From the NCBI GenBank assembly GCA_038380795.1, contig CM076269.1, forward strand, positions 1,488,001 to 1,552,000: a DNA stretch of 64,000 bases, in the 5' to 3' direction. The stretch is from Pyrocephalus nanus. Taxonomy: Eukaryota > Chordata > Aves > Passeriformes > Tyrannidae. Within the stretch, counting starts at the first letter, position 1. The number at the start of each line of letters is the position of its first letter. The notes beneath the pieces were generated by a model. It saw only the letters and a list, made by a program, of their open reading frames with translations, was not told the origin of the DNA and did not search any database. A program made the translations under genes and the position numbers. Of the stretch, positions 1 through 13,600 are shown piece after piece.

Positions 1-1799
1 TCCAAAACAATCAGAAGCTCCTAACACATGAACTGGGAAGCTACACAGTAACTGAGAAGCAGTGCAACTTAGACTCTCAAAAATTATTATTTTTTTTTTT
101 AATAGGAAACTCTGTCTAAATTTCTGATACCTCTCAGTAGATACAGATATAAAATAAATTGATATATGCAAATATATCCTGCCTTAGGAGATTCATATAA
201 CAACACAGTTTTTTAAAAAACAAAACAGAGTGATTTATAACAAAACCACAGAACTATGTTTCTCACTACCTTTCAGCTATCAGACTTGGTAGATCTTATG
301 AGAAAATAAAGAAATCCTTTATGCTCACTTATTTCCGTGACAGACTCTCTTGCTGTCTTATAAAGACATGCTACTGCTTCACTGACATATCTATAAAAGT
401 AAACCATGTAATTAGTACCTTCCAATAAGTCCTTCATATCAATTCATACCATCTACCATGGGGTGCATTTTCATCAAGCTATGTGTGTGTCTCTCTGGTG
501 CTGAGAGAAAAGAACACGTTTGTAATTAGCATCAGATAAAAGGAGCCCGTTCTGGAAAGCAGTGATAGATCAGCATAATCTGTTATATCTAAAACAGTAT
601 TTATGACTGCTGCAAGAGCTGCTGGTTAACATAAATTAATGCTTTCTGTTCCTTGCAGCAAGCTGTCAGATGCAGAAGAGAGAGCAGGGTAACTCAAATC
701 CCAGAGTGCAGATTCCTAATCCCCACCACGCCATCGTCCTTCCCTCCACTGAAATGAGGTGGAAGAACTAGGAGCGTGTTTCAGCCAGTGTGATGGAGCA
801 AAAGGTTGTTGCCAGGAAGCTTTCCTACACTTGTAAAATCACTCAGGCCCAAATGGGGGTTCTTTGCACACATCCTGAGCTAGAGGTTCGGGTTCTAGTG
901 GATGTTCAGAGGTGGAGCAAGCAGCTCACAAAATGCATTTGAAGCTCTCCTCTACTAAAACATTAGCTTGAACTAGTGTTCTTCTTGTAAAAAAAAAATC
1001 CCTATTTCTGTACCTGCCTTTCCCTGAAGTCTTCCAAAATCGTGCCTCTGTCTCTCTGGGGAGTGTCATCACCACTGGACTGCAGGTGGGGAACAAGTGT
1101 TGGCATCTGCCTACACCCCTCTGCACAAGGGATTCTGAGATTCTCAGCCAGGGAGAGATGGTCTAATTTAGGAGCTACATCACCCCCTGAAGGGGCTCTG
1201 GTCCCAGAGCTGAAATGGGAAATATATAATCAGTTCAATTAAGGCACAGTCCCCAAGAAAGGACAGAGGAAAATTTCACCTTCATCTCAGCGAGAGGGGA
1301 ACTAAACAAGACTCCTCTCCACAGTCAGTGCCTGTGTGCAGGGTGATGCTACTGCATGCTAGAGGAGTGCTCAGCACAGGCATGAGCTGCAGGATGAGCA
1401 CTGCTTTCCTGAAAATATGAAGAAACCATAAAAAAAATCTCCAAAAGCAGAAAATTTATGTCTTGGAACTTTGAATAATGCAAACAGAAGCATGTGGAGA
1501 ACTCAAACATTTATAGGGTTAAATGTAAACTAACTGACTTTCCCTGCCTTCCCCTTCCTTCTGGGTGTCTGTGATGGACTGAAATCCCATAATCCCATTT
1601 TAATGCATCTATGTCTCTTTTTGGTTTTGGTCCTAAAATTGTACTTTAACAGAACCAAACTGCACTGTACTAATTCTAGTTTGGACAGTTACACTCACTT
1701 CTTTTTGTATCATAATTAATTAAAACATTAATACTATAATCAATTTAGTATAGATATTTTAAAACATCCAGAAATGTCAACATCTACATACACAGACAC
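1..1799. other. Non-coding, no recognised feature
   Basis: This is unique-looking AT-rich sequence with short poly-T and poly-A runs. The 66-codon frames on each strand near 926-1242 overlap one another, have no recognisable domain and are consistent with chance. I see no splice-bounded exon, RNA gene or transposon here. Confidence 0.6.
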
Positions 1800-1940
1800 A
1801 ATTCCCTAATTCTGTTTTCTGATTCTAAACCTGCCCTGACAAAGCTCCAGGCCATTCCCTCAGGCCCTGCCACTGTCACCAGTGGGAAGAGCTCAGTGCC
1901 TGCCCCTGCACTGCCCCCTTATCTCAGGGACAAACTCTCA
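1800..1940 (-). repeat. CR1 LINE fragment, internal 3' UTR part
   Basis: Read on the plus strand, the segment follows the reverse complement of the avian CR1 3' region. It has a CTAAACCTgCCCTG-like block, then AGGCCATTcCCTC, a CCTGcCACTG stretch, a gGGAAGAGctCAGTGCCTG block and a C-rich end. The terminal 8-bp repeat tail and the GGTTGGAAG block are missing, so this is an internal remnant broken at both ends. It covers the part of the element just upstream of that seen at 14808-15032. The match is from memory of the CR1 consensus; substitutions are frequent, so the copy is old. Confidence 0.7.
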
Positions 1941-2549
1941 AAGGAAAGATTTGGTTGTTTGGGGTTTTTTTGGCCTAAATGCCCCCAAATCAAGACTCTT
2001 CACTTTGCTTGCGCTTGGTTGGGACAGCAAAAAAATAATTAGATTGGTTCCTACATAATGAGCCTGTTCTTTGGCATATTGAGCCATCATACTGAGGTTT
2101 TATGCAACACATATTTTAGATGAAGCAATCTTTTATTGGCAAATTATATCAACCAAATATTTTAGTAAGGGTAGACCAAAAAATAATATCAGAAAATAGA
2201 TCTGCTGGTCATTCTCAGCTTTGGACACCTGGTTTTACCCTCTCCTTCTTTGATCTATTATAATTTATCTAATAAGCCAAGCTCATGGAGTATTTTTTTT
2301 TTTTTCAGAAACACTAGACATTTCAAGTTTTACATATTTTACATCTAGCTTTAGCTAGCTAGGGAGCTCATTAGCAGTTACTTCTTGTGGTGAATAAAAT
2401 GCCACCTGAGAGTATAAGAACTCCCTAATTCACAAGTTCACATTCTTTTAAGAGGTCGCTTAACCTTTAAGTCAACTGCAGCATATTAAAATTAAGCTGT
2501 TTTCAGCAGATAACAGATTATTCAGTTGTACTGGAATTTCCAGGTTATG

Positions 2550-2571
2550 CAGTTGCATTGGAATGCAACTG
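2550..2571. repeat. Perfect 10-bp inverted repeat, 2-bp spacer
   Basis: CAGTTGCATT is followed by GG and then AATGCAACTG. The arms are fully complementary. Each carries TTGCAT/ATGCAA, resembling half of an octamer-type or C/EBP-type site, but nothing else supports a binding role. A chance palindrome is possible in 64 kb. Confidence 0.6.
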
Positions 2572-2791
2572 TTTAAAATATTGCCAGACATGAAATTCCA
2601 ATAGTTAAAAGTCTGTGAAAATGCTTCAAAACATGAGAGTTAGATGTGTTTTGAATGAGATGCAATCTTTGAAGGGAAATACCTCATCATTGTTTTGACT
2701 ACTGTAATGCAAATAATCAGCATAATATCTGGAATTAATAACAGTATTCCAGACAGCAAAAGAAATGAGCAGGAATTGCTTTTGTTTTTAA

Positions 2792-2812
2792 TTCACAAAT
2801 GTAATTTGTGAA
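2792..2812. repeat. Perfect 9-bp inverted repeat, 3-bp spacer
   Basis: TTCACAAAT, GTA, ATTTGTGAA. The arms are exactly complementary. It lies 220 bp from the inverted repeat at 2550-2571. No function is visible. Confidence 0.6.
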
Positions 2813-5800
2813 AGGTGGCAGACTGACAAGTCTGGGAACCCAACAGCAGAACAGCTAATGGAAACGCAAGTTCTCTAAATCACTGAGTACATCTTTGTGA
2901 AAAATTTCTTTGGCAGGGCAAAAACCCCAAGGTTTGAGGTTTTCCTGTGAGTTAGAAATGATTGATAATATTGGTTTTCAGTTGCTCACAGAAGCATTTG
3001 GAAAACTTTTTCCTTTAATGTGCAAATTTCTGTCTATGGAAAAGTTGTGTACACTAGATACTTGAGTTAATTTGTGTTCTGAGAAACTCTGCACGATAGA
3101 AAAAACTTCTTCTGTTTCCCTGACTGGTCTTCTGACACCCAATAGAAGTGTTTTCTATTTTATTTGTTAAAAATAGTGCCACTGGAGTTTAACTGAGCTT
3201 TTACTCCTGCTAAGTATTTTGTCTCACCCTCGTGCCAGTGAAAAGAGCCCTCCTAAATCCTCATATATTTGAAAATTACATGACTGTATGAATTTTGTGG
3301 TTACTGATTTATTTTTTTTTTAATTATATGCCTTGTGATTACTCAGATGTTTTCCAAAACCAAGCTGCACTGTCACATTGCTTGTCTTGGAAGTGAAGTG
3401 AAACTCCAGTGCTGTAAAAGAGAACTCAATAACTCTGATGTAAACTCCCACAGAGAGATTCGAACCATCACATTCAAATTTTTCTTTTCACTTCAAAATT
3501 TTTCTACTGGTGAATATTAAATTTGAAACCAGTGCCCCACAAACCAGCTGCATGATGGCCATTTCCACAAGGGTTTCCAAACCTGTGTTTTGGGTTGCAA
3601 TTTGATCACATTTAACATCAAAACCCTATCTTCTGAGAAGCTGTGCAGATAATTTTTATGGCAGATATCATAAGATTTTCAGACAAAAGGTAGTAAACAT
3701 ACCTAACCTTTGTGGGCACCGTATTTCTAGTGGGAAAATTTGTGATGGAATCCAGAAATAGATGGACTTAATGAATTTTGACTGTGATATAATTTTAAAC
3801 CAACTATGAAATAATCTGAACGCTTTTTTTCCCTTTTCTTTCAATACTTTCATTGCAGCAGACAGTTAAAACAGCATGCTTCAGTGAAGCACTTAATGAT
3901 GGTGATCAACTCTTTTGTGCTGCATTTCTTTTAAAAAAAAATTATATAGCATAGCAACAGAAGTGAACATTTTTCCTAAGCCTAGTGAGAATGTTTTTGC
4001 TCATGTTGTCTGAAAGTTTCTGATTTTTAACTGAAATAAAAACTAAGCTATTGACAATTGTGCTAAAAGCCTAATTTCTGAATCACTTCTCATTCTTTGT
4101 ACTTCAATAATAAATGTACTTGTCTGTCACTGCATAAGTCTTGTAGGAGAAATTTGATCTCAGATTTAACAGCCATGAATTTGGTGCCATTGCTCCCTTC
4201 AGACCAATCTCAACTTTGTGATAATGAAAAACATTATACTAAAAAAACGTTATTTATTGCACCTGTTAATCTTTAAAAAATACACAAATTTATTTTAAAA
4301 AGAAATTTGGGTTCTTTTTTCAGTTAAGCACCCTTTGTATTTAGACACAGCTTTGTATTATCCATGCACTGGAAAACTGAGCATGGTCTTGGTATTATTT
4401 CAGGGGAATTAACTAAATTCTGTAAAGTTACTGCAAAATGACAGCATAGATATAAATAAATTTTTTCCTCACCAGTGAATATGTACATTCAGGACAAACT
4501 AGCAGAGATTATGATATTACTTCTGTGTTAGGAGACTTGACTGGGTTTTTTTGTTGAGCCTGGGAAAGAACAGTTCTGATGACTTGCTGAGAACTGAAGC
4601 AGGACATGTGAGAGAGGGAAGTTACTTGTGGGCCTCCTGCATACAAATCTCTCTGCCTCATCAGCTGATGATATTGCAGAGCACCTGGGGAACTAGAAAT
4701 CAACAAATTGGCAGTCTTAGCTATGTGTTTCCTTAAGCTTACTGCTTCCCAAAGGACTTATAAAAGGAAAACAACTAATGGAGAGATTATTCACTAGAAA
4801 AAAGTACTTAAACCAAGGCTCTCACTGCAGTCTTAGAAGGCAAGAGAAGAGGCTGCCTCCTCACAGGGAGAGAATTTGGGTTCCCCCATCAAGTCATTCC
4901 TTACTGAGCTGAGCATAGAGAGTGCAGTTAAGATCACTCAGACCTCACGGGCTCGGCTTAAATCAGCATTTTCCTTCAGAGCCTCAAAACAAGTTTTCCA
5001 GCTGCCTCAACTTGTGGCTCTCAGTTCACATGTCACAGTGGCCTTGGAGCACATAAATTGCATCCAATTTAGATGAGAGAGGATGGGAAGGTGTTCCCTG
5101 AGCTCAGCTAACACCCTTTAACTGCTAATGGATGATGGGTTCACAGAGTAGATTAGAGAGAGGGTTGGTCAAAGTGGAACTCCAGAAAAACACCTCCTAT
5201 AGATGTTTTCCTGCAAGAAGCTCTTTCTGCCCAGCCCTTCTTCTTGATATAGAGAATCAGGACAGAGGATGGTCAGAACTCATGACTCCTGTGCTGTCTC
5301 AACTTGGAAAGCTGCCCTGTGTGTGTGAAGTCTCCTTCCCATGACTTCCCATCCAGAATTCAACACTTCCTGTGAAAACTTCCAAGGCCAGTGCCCAAAT
5401 ACGTGAACTCTATTAATTACTTTGTGCTCATGAAGAGTAAAATGTGCTCAGTTACCTTCAGAGACCTGAAAAGAATCTGCTCTATGACAAAACTAAAAAA
5501 TCACATGATTGAGTAGTAAGAAAAATCAAGAACAGTGAACACAGAAAACACTGAGCTAGAACTACTAAATGCTCTTTCCCAAGAAGGATAACGTCACCAC
5601 AATACAAGTTAGACTCAAAGCAATATTATGTACACTAAAACAAACTGTTTTTTTTGGATAGTGCATGTATTAAAGTTCTCCATTTTAATAAGGCAGGCAC
5701 AGGTCTAAATCCAAAGCCATTTTGAAGTCACATGGCAAAAGTGACATGACAAAAGTCAACTCTGCAGGGAAAACTCAGCAACATCTATTTTCTATGACTG

Positions 5801-8800
5801 TTATTTTTGTTTTAATATTAAAAGATTAAAGGATTTGAACCAATTTCTTAGCTTTCCTGATTCCTTGTGCTGTCAGAAACTACTCTATTTTCCATATTAT
5901 CCTTCCAGTACAAACATGTTCCTACTCCTGAATACAGAGAGCAATAAGCTGTACACTAACACTGTGATTTATTAGGCAGGTTTATAAGAAGGTCAGGTCA
6001 ATATACTCCGTGACAAATAAACTATCTTTCCGTGGAGAAAAGAATTGGTTATAGCAAAGCTAAAGACACATATTTATGAGGTCATATCAGTAGTTATGAG
6101 TCCCTTCATTCAAGTGGGTAAGGCCACATAAACTGTTTCAGAGAAGATATTTCAGGGGTACTCCTGGACTTTACCAAATTGAACGATCTGGTGGTGAACT
6201 CTAAGTGATATTTTTGCTGTGAAAATGCAAAATATTGGGCAGGGACACATGCACAGTGTCATGTGTTCCTGCCTTGAAAGGCACAAATTTTTTTTTCAGG
6301 TGCTTACAGTACCTAATTTTAGTTATCTTCTCCCAAAATACACCTGTGGATAAGCTGTGTGTAGTATTTTCTGCTCTTGTGGCTATCTCAACAATCACAG
6401 ACATAAAGGAGGTGGATCAAGAGAGCTGAAGTTTCTATGCTATAAAAAGGTATGCAGACAGAGAAGTCAGGAATTTACTCTCTGCCTCAGTATATAGCCC
6501 AGCTGAAAGGTGTGGGAAGTTGGTAAAGTAGCAGTAGCTGTTGAAAATGAACAAAAACCACAAAAAAATTTTCCTTTTTGGAACTGAGTATCTCAGTTCA
6601 GCTGAAGTTTTGCACACCAGTTTATATTTCACTGGCTAGAACCATAAACACAGCACTATATAATGCTAGAATGTATTATTAACAATAGTTAAATTGCCTA
6701 CATATATCTTAATAACCTTGAAAAAAAATCTTTACTTCTAAAACAACTTCATTGATTTTTCACTTTTCTGCAGATGAATGTTTCACCGGTCTCAATACAT
6801 CTCCCACTGCAATTCACATATACATCATAAATTTTTCTTACTCTCCTTCAGTTCAAAATACAATAATTACTACTGACACATTAACAAGGCTTGCTTGCAA
6901 GAAAAGCTCATTTTGCTGCAATTATCCCACGTGCACAGTTATGTGGATCTGGGACAACTGCAGAACACCAGATCCCTTCCACTGGCACAAGGTGTGATCT
7001 TGCAGAAGATGACTGCAGCTCTGCTGTCAGCTTAAGCATGATCTTTGGAGGGGACTCGTGTTTTCCTCAGTAGGGAAAACCATCAGAGATGAAATACCTT
7101 GTTGTGAGGCTTAGCTGGAATTGCAGGTGAATCCGGGAATGCAGACCTCTGGAAAGCTGAGGCTGACACCCCTTCCCTTGGTCCATGCAATGTCAGACTC
7201 TAAATACACTAGACCATAATGCTCTTACCTTTCAAAGGGGACGTGCAGGGTGGACAATATCTGACTTTCATCATTCCCTGTGCTGGCAGGAAATTGCCAT
7301 TCAAGATTCTCTGTTGGTTTCTCTGCCACCAGTTTTCTAATAGATGTTGGGAAGACAAATAAACATGCCTGATGTCAGTTTACACATTCATGTCCTTTCT
7401 TTTTTTCAACCATTAAAGTTTATAAAACGTTCTGTAATCCTGGACAGGAAAATGCTGTAGAAGTACAAGGCAGAATAGTGTTTATTTCAGGTGGGATTTG
7501 GTAGCTTGTACACTTACAGTCCTAATGTCAGCAGTTCATTTCTTCCCTGTAAAGACAATGTTCTAAGGACTTTTGATATGCAGGTGTTTGACATGCAGCA
7601 TCCATTTCTTCTTTGGGCAAAGGAGGTTGGCTCTTCAGTTCCCTCCTTTAGCCTTTACTTTTAAAAGCTTAGGTTAATGCAGTATCTCCAGTGTGCTTCT
7701 GAAGAAGATAACAATTTTTCTGTCTCCAGGGTAGCCAAATGATCATCTAAAAACATTAATTCACTTTTCTTCTTGTTTAACTTTAGCATATCAAAAAACT
7801 TGTATGTGCTGACAGGTTTCTCCTCTATTTTTTTTATTCATTTAAAATAATAATAATAACAACTGTCCATTGATTACGTTGAACATAGTGGGGATTCCAT
7901 ATGCAGGAAGTGTTGTGAGTGGGGTCGTGGGTAGCAAGTGATTCATCTTGCAGAGGCTTTTGGAAGTCAGAGGAGCAGGTGGCCACCTCAAGGACACCCA
8001 TTCTCTGTAGGATAAGGGTGCCAGCATAGCTCACAGTTATTTTTCTCAGAATACTTGATGCAGAAAATTCTCATGTCAGTTTTCATGAAATATAAACAAG
8101 TAGATAAATAGATAAGCAGGGCTGTTGTCATATGAGTAACACTCCCCAATACTTGGGGTTATGAATTACTACAACAGTGCCAGGTGACCCATTGATATAG
8201 TCTGGTGTGCAAACAAGTGGAATGAAGCAGTGATTGCTAGAAGTAAGTGAACTAGTGGTTTTTGGGGCAGGAGGAAGTACTTTGGAAGTCAAAAGTCAGC
8301 ACAGCTCACGGTCAGATAGCATTTTTCTCTTAGGCAAATTAAAATGAAAGCTATTTCCCAAGGGCCAGCTATAGTTCTGTAAGGAGGACCTACAATGCAG
8401 TAGCTTTTCTTAGCACAAAATGTAATTTTAGAACTGATTTAGTGCAAGAAAACCTGCTCCCAGATTACTACCAAAAGCACCTCTGCCAGCACATTTTCAA
8501 ATCTTCCTGGTGCTGGATATCTCAGGCACTGCTACCTGGGATGCTTTGCAGGACCAGAAGGAAGTTAAAACCTCTTCAAATTCTATATTCACAATAGTAA
8601 TTTTAGTGACCAAGACCAAACCAGGTCTTTATGAATCTTTTTTGTTTCCTTCTTATCTGGAAGCATTTAGCTGCACAAATTTCTAAGTCCCATTTGTGGG
8701 AGTTTACACTTCTGGCATAATGTACAAAACCAACACTGGGTGGAAAGAACTGCTCTGCAAACTTCCTGCTGGCCAGACTGTCATTAGCCAACCTCAAACA

Positions 8801-9149
8801 TGTTTACTCTTTTCTCTGCACTTACAGGGTTCCTGAAATAAAATACACTGGTCAAACTACCACATAATCAGTAAATTCCTGATGGTGAGGAGCCCTCCTA
8901 GACCACTAAAAGCAAACAAAGAACAGCAAACAACACATGTACATCAAAATCAAAGCATTCCTCTGGTTATCTTAGCTGTAAGAACATCTGCCAAGGTAAA
9001 CCAATAACAATCTGAAAACATCAGGCAGTAAAAAAAAGAAAAAAAAAAGGAAAAAAGGAGAAGAGCTCCCTCTCCACCCCTGCCAGCAGCTTAATAGTTA
9101 GAAGTTGGAGTAGGTTGCTTCTGTGGACCCAAGTTCATTAGCCTGCCTG

Positions 9150-9360
9150 TTCCAGTCTGACAAAGGGATTCAAGTCCAGTTTGTCACCCTCCTGAGATCC
9201 TGCTGTAACCATTAGGCAATAGCACTGTCCAGGGGAAATCTTTCCCTCCCTCCAGCTGACATGATTGCATTTGGTATAAATAATTAAATGAAGAAGGACA
9301 CGAATTTGACTTTCCCACATGATTGCTCTAACCACCAGGCTATAGAGTCAATCTCTCTTC
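9150..9360 (-). repeat. Two decayed tRNA-like (SINE-like) units in direct order
   Basis: On the minus strand there are two A-box-like blocks. One is tagcctggtggttagagca (about 9329-9347) and the other is tgcctaatggttacagca (about 9201-9218). Each is followed about 25-45 bp later by a degenerate B-box-like block: aaattcgtgtcc near 9298, and gacttgaatccc near 9165-9176. Plus-strand wording such as GCTCTAACCACCAGGCTATAGAGTCA matches an ancient tRNA-like interspersed repeat that I associate with sauropsid genomes but cannot name with certainty. The acceptor-stem complementarity of a working tRNA is absent. It is not called as a tRNA gene. Confidence 0.5.
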
Positions 9361-10550
9361 ACTTCCCCCCCAACCCCCCAGCTTAATTAAAATTTAATTG
9401 TTTACACAAAGTGAAACACTTTTAATAGGAGAGAAATTCTGAGAGACAGAATTCCCAGCAAGCCAGTACCTGGGAGACTTCCTTGGGACATGGGAGATCT
9501 GCCACCAACTCTTATTTCAAATCAAGGAATAAAACCTGCCTTGTGGGATGGGCAAGAGTCCCTTCTAATTTTGAAAAGTGAAGCATTACCCCTCCATATT
9601 CATTACGTTTTTGTGAGAAGTGAATAGAATGTGTTTGTAAAACCTGCAGACACCAAAGCCAGAGTGCCTGACTCTGTAAGGTGGGGTGATGCTGGTGAGG
9701 CACAGAGACAGGGCAGACAGAACCATTTGGGATTTATAAATATATGTTTGCACTGAAAAACCCTTTGAATTTCCATTCCTCAAAGCTTTCTCAAATCAGG
9801 TTTGAATCCCCGGGGCAGAGGGCAATGCCAGTGGGAGCGGAGCTGTTTTTATGGGATATCTTACAATTTGGATTGATTGTTTTGGGGGACACTTCAGCAG
9901 GGGCTGCTACTGTCAGCTGTTCAGGAGTGGATGTTTTTTGAGAAGTGGAAAACAAACCCCTGCAAGCTTGCAGACACTTTGTTGTTTGCCCCTCAGGCAC
10001 ATCTGGCAGAGAGGCTGCTGATGCCGACATCAGCGCTCAGGTCTGATGCCCCTGCTCCCGGGATGAAACACTTAGATAAACCTGATGTGAGGGATCAGGA
10101 GTCAGCTTGAAGCACAAGGAGAAATTGTCTTTTTCTGTGAAATATTTCTGTGAAGTGAGACCAGAGAAGTAACCTCACAGGGATGGGGTGATGTTTTTTA
10201 CAGCAGGGACCAGTGAGCAGCCTTTTCCCTCCCACCACTTTCATCCTTTCTTTTTCCCTTTGACAAGGTCTGTAAATACATCAACTAATCTCAGAAAGTA
10301 GACTCATTCAAAGAGGTTGAAAGGTCCACACAACCCTTTTGTGTTAATATTACTCACATGCTTCATTTTGTTCAAGCTATTTCCAAAGTCCTCCTTTGAA
10401 TGTTCTCTTTTCTCGTTCTCTCCCCATGCTAAAAGGTACAAAATAATTCAGGTATTTAAAACACGAGAAAAAAAAATGTATGGTATCATTCACACAATTT
10501 GGGAAGGCTGTTTGCCTTGTGAAAAGAAGTATAATGCAGTGAGTGCTGGT
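9361..10550. other. Non-coding; possible further tRNA-like remnant
   Basis: C-rich runs lie at 9364-9379. A plus-strand B-box-like block, aggtttgaatcccc (about 9798-9811), may be another remnant of the family at 9150-9360, but no A-box partner is convincing. Open frames of 65-79 codons overlap on both strands at 9744-10110 and look like chance. Confidence 0.4.
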
Positions 10551-10600
10551 ACAAAAAAAAACCAAAACACAAACCACAGAGAAACCCCCAAACAACAAAA
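10551..10600 (+). repeat. A/C-rich low-complexity tract
   Basis: An A run passes into ACCAAAACACAAACC-type sequence with almost no G or T. It is one of a set of similar tracts in the window (14664, 17842, 18400, 34942, 53290; complementary versions at 22836, 37286, 46761, 63071, 63695). Confidence 0.8.
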
Positions 10601-13600
10601 GGACTTACATTGTGAGACTTAATCTGATGCTTTTCCTTTAGCTCCAGTCTGGCCATCAATTAATTCACAGACACACATGCTCTGTACGAAATCCTAATCC
10701 AGTCATTTTAGGAAGCCTGAGCTTCAGCCCCACGTGTGACCTTAGCCCAGTTTCATGGGTTTTTCCTCAAATTCTCATCCATTTTTGAGACTACCAAAGA
10801 AAAACCCCAAACCACAGCAAAAACTCAATATAAAAGAGAATATAATTTCTGTATGAAGCTGTCTTGCTGTACTCAAAGAGCCCAATCTACTTTTCACATA
10901 ATTCCAGCAGACTTTATGGCAATTGACTGCTATTATATTCTTGTGAGAGCTTCCTCTAAACTCAGATCACTCTAGTCTTGTCCAATAAATCATTCCTCAT
11001 CTCAGGTGTTTTGAGGTCATATCCTCAAAATTGGCCTCAATCTATTCTGTCATTTTACCCACAAATCCTGACTAGAACTGCCTTACTCAAGTTTTGGGCT
11101 CTCCCAGACAAGATTTTTCAAGAATCATTTCGAGCTCTTCCAAGCCCGTGGAAGCTGGGTGTGAATGATTTGCTGACAGGTCGTCATTTCTCGGAGCCTC
11201 CCACCTGATCAGAACTATCCCACTCATCCCAGTCCCACAGAAGCTTCCTGGCAATCCAGGGAGCAGAGGGCCCACATTTTCTCCTCTGCCAAGTGCCCAA
11301 TGTCTCGCTGTATTTTGCTTTTGCTGCCTAGAAACTCATTCTTAAGAAGAGAGCTGGGCCTCCAGCGAAGCAGAAAGATGCACTGCTCGACACGTCTGCT
11401 GACCCAAAAACTGGGGGAAGGTGCCTGCATATCTTGCAGATTTTCCTAGATTTAGCTGTAGGTTTTCTGTACAAGCCTGTTTCACCTCACCTGCTTTGTT
11501 TTCCCCACAAAGTAGAGGGCTTTAGGAATAGCACATCAAAATCTATAAGCTGTACTTGTATCTCTTATCCTAAATGCCACCTTCTTTTTGTCTCCCTTTT
11601 TTAACTGTGGGCTAGATGGCAGAACCCAGAGGTGCCCCAGGAGATTTTCAGCACTTTCCCTGAAGATCCCTGTGTTTGTGGCACAACAAACTGGTGGCAA
11701 GCCTGAAATACAGCCAGTGCTAATTTAGAGTCTTAAAATGCTTTGGGAAAGATTTTCCTGTCCCTTTTCAGGCTCCACCTCTCCAGAGGAATGTTTGATC
11801 AGAATCCTAACCCCTTGGTTTAATTGTTGACCTAATCTTTTGAAAGAATACAAGATCTGCCTTGCCCTTCTAAACAATATTAGTTTGCTGGACAATATTT
11901 TCTACATTTTCCTTAATGGTATAAACTGTTTCAACCACTGCAGGTAAGGCTAAAATTATTCCTGCACAGCTTATCTTAGATTGTCTGTTCCTACATCACC
12001 TACCAGATCTTTCCCAAGAGGTTGCAAACACAGAGTAATTGCTGCATACAATTACAGAAACATCGCATGGAAATATTTAATAAATCTAAGAAACCTCGTC
12101 AAATGCAGAAGAAGGAAAACATAAACCTATGTGTTTCCTGAATCAAAAAAAAAAAGAAATTTTGATGGGTGAAAAGGAGGAATAACACTGAGTTGATATG
12201 AATAAAAAGTCAATAAGTCTAGCAATCCTGCACCAACACTGAGGGAACAAAAAGTAATTCATTTCACAGTGCTTTTTTCCCCTCTCGAACTTTCCTGTAT
12301 CTTCCTCTTCTCACCTCAGCCCTCACATCAATCTCTTGCCTTTCAGCACTCCACACACACCATACATTCCTTCAGGGCACTGCACAATTCCCTCACCTGT
12401 TTTGACAAGAAATGCACACAGAGTCACATGCCAGAGGCCATGGTTACACAAAAGTCACAGGTCAATAAAGATCACTTACACTTCCTAGAAACTTTTTCAT
12501 CCTCTTTTTTTTCCCCTCTGGGAGCCAGGGCCTCAGAAAGGAAAAAAAAAAATGTCAAGGGCCCCTTTGCCAAGTACTTAAAAAAAAAAAAAGGAAAATT
12601 CCCCCAAAACACCACTGGATGCCCCCCCCCCTCAACCTCTTGTTACCTTGCCTTAAGGAAAGTGACCTTTTTCTCTTGGCCTCCCTCACCTTGAAGGAGT
12701 TCTTCATCCCTTCAAGAAGTTGGTCACTGACTCATCTCTCTCCCTTGGCAACCCAGAAGAAAGGAAGAAGAGATTAGTCAGTCTTCTTTCAAAACTGCCT
12801 CTTACAAGGAAGCCAATAAAATGATCTGCATTGTATCACAGTTCAACATATCTGACATCTGTTCTGTAATAAAATTCACTTCATACATATGCTTCTTCAA
12901 GCTCATACATATGCTCCCCACAAGCATCCCCCAGCTGCTCTGCTGAGACGTTTTGGTGACACATCCAGAGCATTATGCTAGATGGATTTAAGTAGGTATT
13001 CTGCCTTCTCTCTGCAGCCTGGTAACTACTTTGGGCAATTCCACTTGGTAAATATAGCAGCACAAACTATGCTAGGGCTGCTTGAACAGCTCCAGGATGT
13101 GCTCATTTTCTCCAGAACTGAATCTCAGGGACTTGTGCTCGCTTGGTTTCCATGAACCCAAAAGGAATCGTGTTTCATTCCTGCAAATTCTTGTGGTAAG
13201 TGGAATTATTGCTTAACACGTCGAGTATGTGATTCATCAAATCTTTAATAGAGTAAAATAACACTAAAACCTGAAATGGTCAAAAAAATTATAGTTCTGC
13301 TGAGCCTTTCACTGAAAGGATTATACATTCTGCACACCAGAAAAATCATCAGAAAATGCAGGCAGCACAATATCTATCCTGATATTCGTTCAGTGAATGC
13401 AAAAGGTTCATCTTCATTTCCATGTTGAACTGGATCAGCAGTAAATTTCTGAAGAAGTCTTTCCAGGTTTTCCAGCTAATTGTGAGGCAATTTCCTCTCC
13501 AGAAAGCATTTCAGAGCACATGGGCTTGATTTTTTGAAGGAGAAACTGCACCCAAATATGTACTGCAGGGACATCCCCAAAGCACTCCCACTGTAAATGA

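Larger units (their letters stand above)
1941..9149. other. Non-coding, mostly unique AT-rich DNA
   Basis: No gene was recognised. The block holds short homopolymer runs (for example near 2289-2304 and 3309-3320), two small perfect inverted repeats listed separately, and a near-tandem duplication of a 14-bp unit at about 5732-5760 (acatggcaaaagtg then acatgacaaaagtc). Open frames here reach at most 81 codons and show no domain signature. There is an A-rich/purine run at about 9029-9062. Confidence 0.55.

Noticed and set aside
9138..9360. A functional tRNA gene
   Set aside because: A-box-like and B-box-like blocks are present but degenerate. No acceptor stem closes and no anticodon loop of the right geometry can be drawn, so only a decayed tRNA-like repeat is supported.
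12269..12694. 141-codon plus-strand open frame
   Set aside because: Most of it is pyrimidine-rich and homopolymer sequence read as Ser/Phe/Pro and Lys runs. There is no domain.
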